In this document: in pieces, positions 59,490-64,000 of the stretch
How the letters are laid out: the number at the start of each line of letters is the position of its first letter
Position numbering within the stretch: the first letter of the stretch is position 1
Assembly (NCBI GenBank): GCA_910586445.1
Contig: CAJUHV010000014.1
Location: 1 to 64,000, forward strand
Source: an uncultured Eubacterium sp.
GTDB lineage: Bacteria > Bacillota > Clostridia > Lachnospirales > Lachnospiraceae
Length of the DNA: 64,000 nucleotides
Direction of reading: 5' to 3'
Notes under the pieces: generated by a model
Databases searched by the model: none
Told to the model about the DNA's origin: nothing
Seen by the model: the letters and a program-made list of their open reading frames with translations, nothing else
Program-made: the position numbers and the translations under genes

Positions 59490-61426
59490 TGGCAGAAAAA
59501 GCAAAACCAGTGAAAGGGCCGGGAGGCCATGGACGGCCGGGCCAGGGCCCGAGGCCGCGCGTGGAAAATCCGGGAAAGATCTTTCGGCGTTTAATGGCTT
59601 ATATTATGAAAAATTATGCGCTTGCCATAGCTGCTGTAATCGCATGCATTATTTATTCTGCATTCGCCATGGTGCAGGGCACATTATTTATGGAGGAGTT
59701 AATCGACGGCTATATCCAGCCATTATTAATGAGCGACTCGCCGGATTTTAGTAATCTGGCACATGCGATCGGGCGTGTAGCATTTTTTTATGGCATCGGT
59801 GTAATTACAAGCTATGCACAGGCTAAACTTATGATTTATGTCAGCCAGGGGACGCTGCGCAGCCTGCGTAATGATCTGTTTGCACATATGGAAAAGCTGC
59901 CGATCAGTTATTTTGACACTCATCCGCATGGCGATATTATGTCTGTATATACGAATGATACAGATACACTGCGCCAGATGGTGAGCCAGAGCATGCCGCA
60001 GCTGTTCTCAAGCGTGATTACAATTTTTAGCGTGATCGGCAGCATGATTTATTTAAATATTCCGCTGACACTTTTGACTTTGTTTATGGTAGCAGTTATG
60101 CTGTTTATGACGAAACGGCTGGCGGGATTAAGCAGTAAGTATTTTCTGGCCCAGCAGCGGGATCTGGGTAAGGTGAACGGCTACATTGAAGAAATGATGG
60201 AAGGACAGAAGGTCGTAAAGGTTTTCTGTCATGAGGAAACGTCTGTCAAGGACTTTAAGGAGCTCAATGACCAGCTGTTTGAAAGCGCCTATCAGGCGAA
60301 CCGGTTTGCCAATATACTGATGCCGGTAAATGCGCAGCTGGGTAATGTCAGCTATGTGCTCTGTGCGATCGTGGGCGGTATTCTGGCTATGAATGGCCTG
60401 GGCGGTTTTACGGTTGGAAAGCTGGCGAGCTTTTTAACGTTTAATAAAAGCTTTAATCAGCCGATCAATCAGGTCAGCATGCAGCTGAACGCTGTTATTA
60501 TGGCGATTGCCGGTGCTGAGCGCGTGTTTAAGCTGTTAGATGAGCAGCCGGAGGCTGACAAGGGATATGTAACGCTTGTAAATGCAAAAAAGGAAAACGG
60601 ACAGATTGTAGAAGCCGCAGAAAACGAGCGCACCGGGCTTTGGGCATGGAAGCATCCGCATCAGCAGGAGGGCACCGTAACATATCAGGAGCTGACAGGA
60701 GATGTGGTATTTGATGATGTAGATTTTGGTTATGTACCGGAAAAGATTGTTCTGCATAATGTAGACCTGTTTGCTACTCCGGGCCAGAAAATCGCATTTG
60801 TCGGGTCTACCGGCGCGGGAAAGACTACAATTACAAACTTAATCAACCGCTTTTATGATATACAAGACGGCAAGATCCGTTACGACGGCATAAATATTAA
60901 TAAAATAAAAAAGGACGATCTGAGGCATTCACTCGGCATTGTTCTACAGGATACACATCTGTTTACGGCAACTGTTATGGAAAATATCCGATATGGCAAG
61001 CTGAATGCTACAGATGAAGAAGTCATAGCAGCAGCTAAGCTGGCAAATGCAGATGGGTTTATCAGGCATCTGCCGGAAGGGTATCATACAAAGCTCAAGG
61101 GCGATGGTTCAAATCTCAGCCAGGGGCAGCGGCAGCTGCTTGCGATTGCACGTGCCGCGATTGCAGATCCTCCAGTGCTTATTTTGGATGAGGCAACAAG
61201 CTCGATTGATACAAGAACCGAGAAAATTGTACAGGACGGTATGGATAAGCTGATGAAGGGACGCACTACATTTGTTATAGCACACCGTCTTTCTACTGTC
61301 CGAAACAGCGACTGTATCATTGTGCTGGAGAAGGGACGCGTGATTGAACGAGGCAGTCATGATAAGCTGATTGAAGAGCATGGGAAATATTATCAGCTTT
61401 ATACCGGAAATATTGTATCCGGGTAG
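59489..61426 (+). CDS. ABC exporter, fused membrane and ATPase domains (second half-transporter)
   Basis: 645 residues. Gly/Pro-rich cytoplasmic start (GPGGHGRPGQGPRPR), six helices, then a ~60-residue insertion before the ATPase (VTLVNAKKENGQIVEAAENE, WKHPHQQEG), as in YfiC/BmrD-like subunits. Walker A GSTGAGKTT, Q-loop VLQDTHLFT, signature LSQGQRQL (Q in place of G), Walker B VLILDEATSSID with catalytic E, H-loop AHRLS. Paired with the preceding degenerate subunit it forms a heterodimeric exporter, likely for lipids, drugs or peptides. Translationally coupled. Confidence 0.94.
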   Translation: MAEKAKPVKGPGGHGRPGQGPRPRVENPGKIFRRLMAYIMKNYALAIAAVIACIIYSAFAMVQGTLFMEELIDGYIQPLLMSDSPDFSNLAHAIGRVAFFYGIGVITSYAQAKLMIYVSQGTLRSLRNDLFAHMEKLPISYFDTHPHGDIMSVYTNDTDTLRQMVSQSMPQLFSSVITIFSVIGSMIYLNIPLTLLTLFMVAVMLFMTKRLAGLSSKYFLAQQRDLGKVNGYIEEMMEGQKVVKVFCHEETSVKDFKELNDQLFESAYQANRFANILMPVNAQLGNVSYVLCAIVGGILAMNGLGGFTVGKLASFLTFNKSFNQPINQVSMQLNAVIMAIAGAERVFKLLDEQPEADKGYVTLVNAKKENGQIVEAAENERTGLWAWKHPHQQEGTVTYQELTGDVVFDDVDFGYVPEKIVLHNVDLFATPGQKIAFVGSTGAGKTTITNLINRFYDIQDGKIRYDGININKIKKDDLRHSLGIVLQDTHLFTATVMENIRYGKLNATDEEVIAAAKLANADGFIRHLPEGYHTKLKGDGSNLSQGQRQLLAIARAAIADPPVLILDEATSSIDTRTEKIVQDGMDKLMKGRTTFVIAHRLSTVRNSDCIIVLEKGRVIERGSHDKLIEEHGKYYQLYTGNIVSG

Positions 61427-61453
61427 CTTGAGTTTTGAAGGAAGGAGCAGTAT

Positions 61454-63370
61454 ATGACGTTTGAAGCGTATGAAGCAGCAAACCGGCAGGCGCAGAAAGC
61501 ATACCGTGCTGCTATGAACAGGGGGGATTATCCGTATCTGCCTGCATTGGATGATTTTCTGCCATATGAAAAGACGGCAGGTGAAAAATATATCGGAATT
61601 GTTGAAATCCCGTTAGATCTGGTGGTCGGCACTAAGACCGCAGGCAGGCAGAATTCTTTTGCGAATAATTTTATGCCTCTTTTGGGAAGTGAGACAGAGT
61701 TTGCATATAAATGGTCGGATCTTCATGCCGCACAGCTGGCAGAAGGTATCCGTGATCCGATTGTCGCTTATGAATATATGCACCGTTTTTATGTTATGGA
61801 GGGCAATAAGCGCGTAAGTGTTTTAAAAAGCTTAAATGCAGCAAAAATAAGCGCAAAAGTAACCCGTATTATACCGAAAAAAACAGATGACCTGGAAACG
61901 AAGATTTATTATGAATTTGTTGATTTTTATGAAGATACCAAAATTTATGATATCTGGTTTTCACAGCAGGGGTCTTATGAAAAATTGATTCGTTACTATG
62001 GCTATAAACCAGGACAGGAATGGGATGAAGATCACAGAAACTCCCTGCGCAGTGAGTTTTTAAGCTTTCGTAAAAACTATAAGGCTAAGGGCGGCGATAA
62101 GATTAACATTACATCCGGTGATGCGTTTTTGGCCTATATTGACATTTTTCCTGCATGGCAGCTGCAGACAAGCGGAGCGGAGGAGATCCGCAATAATCTG
62201 GCAAAGATGTGGGACGAATTTTTGACACTTGCACAAAACAAGTCGATTAAGATTGTTCTAGAGCCGCAGCAGAAGGAAAAGACATTGGCCGGCAGGTCGA
62301 TTTTAAACCGGATTCTCAGCACCGAGACGCTCAAGCAGCTGAAAATTGCTTTTATTTACGAGAAATCGGTGGATAATTCTGCATGGAACTATGCCCATGA
62401 AATGGGACGCATGCATTTAGAGCATGTATTTGGAAACCGCGTAAAAACATCGATTTACGAACATGCTGAATATACAGATAATTCTGAGGATATTATAGAG
62501 GCAGCGATTCAGGATGGCAATAAAATTATATTTACAGTAGCGGCACAGCTGGCAAATGCCAGTGTGAAGGCGGCGGTCAAGCACCCAGATATAAAGATTT
62601 TGAACTGTTCTACGAATTCCAAATACCAGGCTATACGTACTTATTACTGCCGTATGTATGAGAGCAAGTTTCTGCTCGGTGTCATTGCAGGCGCATTGTC
62701 AGAAACAAATGATATAGGCTATATGGCAGACTATCCGATTTATAGTACGATTGCAAACATTAATGCCTATTCTCTAGGTGCGCAGATGGTAAATCCGCGC
62801 GTAAAGGTGCATCTGCGGTGGAATTGTGTCAAGAGCGAGTTTAAAGGGGGCTGGCCGGATAGTGTACAGATCATATCAGATAAGGATTGGATCAATCCTG
62901 AGCATCCGACAAGAAGATATGGCCTATATAACCGCCTTGCAGACGGCAGAATTGAGAATATTGCGGCTTCTGTCTGCCACTGGGGAAAAGTATATGAGCT
63001 GATTATCCGCAGTATTTTGGAAAAGACATGGAAGACAGAGGTTGAGAAAAATAAGAACCGTGCATTGAATTACTGGTGGGGCATTTCTGCAGGTGTTTTA
63101 GAGATCTTCTGCTCACAAAAGCTGCCGGATGGTACCCGGATTTTAATTGACATGCTTACAGAAAGCATCCGCCGCCGTGAATTTAATCCGTTTGAAAGCA
63201 GCTGGCTTAAACAGGATGGCGGTGTCGTGCATGAGGCGGATAACCGGCTGGAACCGGAAGATATCTTTAAGATGGATTATCTGGCAAGCAATGTACAAGG
63301 AGGAATTCCTAAGTTGGATGAGTTGAAAGATGAAGTGAAAGAGTTTGTTCACTTGCAGGGTGGGTTCTGA
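61454..63370 (+). CDS. Cytoplasmic ParB-like/BMP-type periplasmic-binding fold fusion protein
   Basis: 638 residues with GAAGGAG before the ATG. The N-terminal part (FEAYEAANRQAQKAYRAAMN, GIVEIPLDLVVGTKTAGRQ, PIVAYEYMHRFYVMEGNKRVSVLKSL) resembles a ParB/sulfiredoxin-like module with the EGNKR motif. From about residue 295 it has a BMP/basic-lipoprotein-type type 1 binding fold (LKIAFIYEKSVDNSAWNYAHEMGR, IFTVAAQLANASVKAAVKHP, YESKFLLGVIAGALSE, IGYMADYPIYSTIANINAYS). There is no signal peptide or lipobox, so it is not an ordinary transporter receptor. The next gene overlaps by one base, which couples it to a phosphoesterase. Known ligands of BMP folds are nucleosides; use here as an intracellular sensor is inference. 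Confidence 0.75.
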   Translation: MTFEAYEAANRQAQKAYRAAMNRGDYPYLPALDDFLPYEKTAGEKYIGIVEIPLDLVVGTKTAGRQNSFANNFMPLLGSETEFAYKWSDLHAAQLAEGIRDPIVAYEYMHRFYVMEGNKRVSVLKSLNAAKISAKVTRIIPKKTDDLETKIYYEFVDFYEDTKIYDIWFSQQGSYEKLIRYYGYKPGQEWDEDHRNSLRSEFLSFRKNYKAKGGDKINITSGDAFLAYIDIFPAWQLQTSGAEEIRNNLAKMWDEFLTLAQNKSIKIVLEPQQKEKTLAGRSILNRILSTETLKQLKIAFIYEKSVDNSAWNYAHEMGRMHLEHVFGNRVKTSIYEHAEYTDNSEDIIEAAIQDGNKIIFTVAAQLANASVKAAVKHPDIKILNCSTNSKYQAIRTYYCRMYESKFLLGVIAGALSETNDIGYMADYPIYSTIANINAYSLGAQMVNPRVKVHLRWNCVKSEFKGGWPDSVQIISDKDWINPEHPTRRYGLYNRLADGRIENIAASVCHWGKVYELIIRSILEKTWKTEVEKNKNRALNYWWGISAGVLEIFCSQKLPDGTRILIDMLTESIRRREFNPFESSWLKQDGGVVHEADNRLEPEDIFKMDYLASNVQGGIPKLDELKDEVKEFVHLQGGF

Positions 63371-63966
63371 TGAAAGTATTACTATTGGCGGATGTAGAAA
63401 GTAAAGCATTGTGGGATTTTTACCGCAGGGAAGAGCTGGAGGGAATCAATCTGATTCTCTCCTGCGGAGACCTGAATGCGGAGTATTTATCGTTTCTGGC
63501 AACGATGTCTTCGGTTCCGGTTCTCTATGTTCATGGAAACCACGATGCGAAATATAAAACACGTGCACCGGAAGGGTGCATCTGCGTGGATGACATGATT
63601 TATAAATATAAAGGACTGCGTATTCTGGGGCTGGGAGGCTCAATCCGTTACAAAGATGATGACTGGCAGTTTACGGAAACTGAAATGCGTTCCAGGATAA
63701 AAAAGCTGCGCTTTTCAATCTGGAAAAATAAGGGATTTGACATTCTCCTTACACATGCTCCGGCAAAAGGCCTGCATGACGGAGAAGATCTGCCGCATCA
63801 TGGATTTGAGGCATTTAATGAATTGATGGATAAGTATGAACCAAACTATTTTATACACGGCCATGTACATATGAATTATGGCAGGGACCATGTCCGGGAA
63901 GATGAGCGTGGCAAAACGCATGTGATTAATGCATATGAGCGGTACGTGATTGAGATACCGGATTGA
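63370..63966 (+). CDS. Calcineurin-like metallophosphoesterase
   Basis: 198 residues starting at the TGATG overlap with the upstream gene. The dimetal motifs are present: LLLADVESKALW (first motif with D8 and E replacing the usual H at DxH), CGDLNAEYL (GDxN), VHGNHDAKY (GNHD), LLTHAPAKGLHDG and FIHGHVHMNYGRD (GHxH). It is a small cytoplasmic phosphoesterase of the YfcE/MJ0936-like group. The altered first motif (DVES instead of DxHG) is notable. Translationally coupled to the BMP-like gene, so substrate may be related to that protein's ligand, for example a nucleotide; this is inference. Confidence 0.88.
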   Translation: MKVLLLADVESKALWDFYRREELEGINLILSCGDLNAEYLSFLATMSSVPVLYVHGNHDAKYKTRAPEGCICVDDMIYKYKGLRILGLGGSIRYKDDDWQFTETEMRSRIKKLRFSIWKNKGFDILLTHAPAKGLHDGEDLPHHGFEAFNELMDKYEPNYFIHGHVHMNYGRDHVREDERGKTHVINAYERYVIEIPD

Positions 63967-64000
63967 CTTATAACGCTAATGATCTAATAAAAATGAAATG

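Overview
The window looks like a chromosomal segment of a low-to-moderate GC anaerobic Firmicute, most likely a Lachnospiraceae (Clostridium cluster XIVa) member. The basis is a FabK/FabT-type fatty-acid operon, sigI-rsgI, a fused AccD-AccA subunit, DUF6465 and DUF308 small proteins, and strong AGGAGG ribosome sites. No rRNA, tRNA, CRISPR array or intact transposase was seen. Taxonomy is inferred from gene content only.

Layout: 1-5.3 kb holds a partial rsgI with sigI, a family-2 glycosyltransferase and a blaI-blaR1-like pair. 5.4-9.3 kb is a sugar or polyol unit: ROK regulator, zinc medium-chain dehydrogenase and GPH symporter. 9.3-12.8 kb holds a decayed AAA-ATPase/nuclease gene, a serine acetyltransferase and a zinc macrodomain hydrolase, all touched by one family of small inverted-repeat elements. 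13.2-21.3 kb holds a secreted Ig-like protein, a DUF308 membrane protein with a tandem array behind it, and a TetR / MMPL transporter / heptad-repeat protein locus. 21.5-27.2 kb holds a GH3 glycosidase and a methyltransferase plus PLD-SF2 helicase pair. 27.5-29.6 kb is a graveyard of mobile-element and nuclease fragments. 29.7-37.8 kb is a nine-gene fatty-acid operon (acpP-fabK-fabD-fabG-fabF-fabZ-accDA-fabH-fabT) with two FabT-like palindromes just downstream of its promoter. 37.8-46.8 kb holds a DUF1810 gene, a small HTH gene, secreted transglutaminase-like and GH25 lysozyme proteins around murI, a Cys-patterned small protein, degV and putP. 46.9-54.6 kb holds a large uncharacterised protein, a YtrA-type GntR/ABC operon, DUF6465, an XRE regulator, an unknown small gene and endonuclease IV. 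54.9-64 kb holds a class A PBP, thrH, a heterodimeric ABC exporter, and an unusual BMP-like protein translationally coupled to a phosphoesterase.

The most distinctive signal is a family of roughly 160-210 bp TA-flanked elements with 17-bp terminal inverted repeats (intact copies at 9.69, 11.84 and 28.76 kb, damaged copies at 2.6, 9.35 and 38.45 kb). They supply the stop codons of two neighbouring genes and interrupt a third. Other points worth a second look are a tandemly duplicated protein whose cysteines are exactly eight residues apart, the fab operon lacking accB and accC, and a cytoplasmic ParB-like/BMP-like fusion protein.
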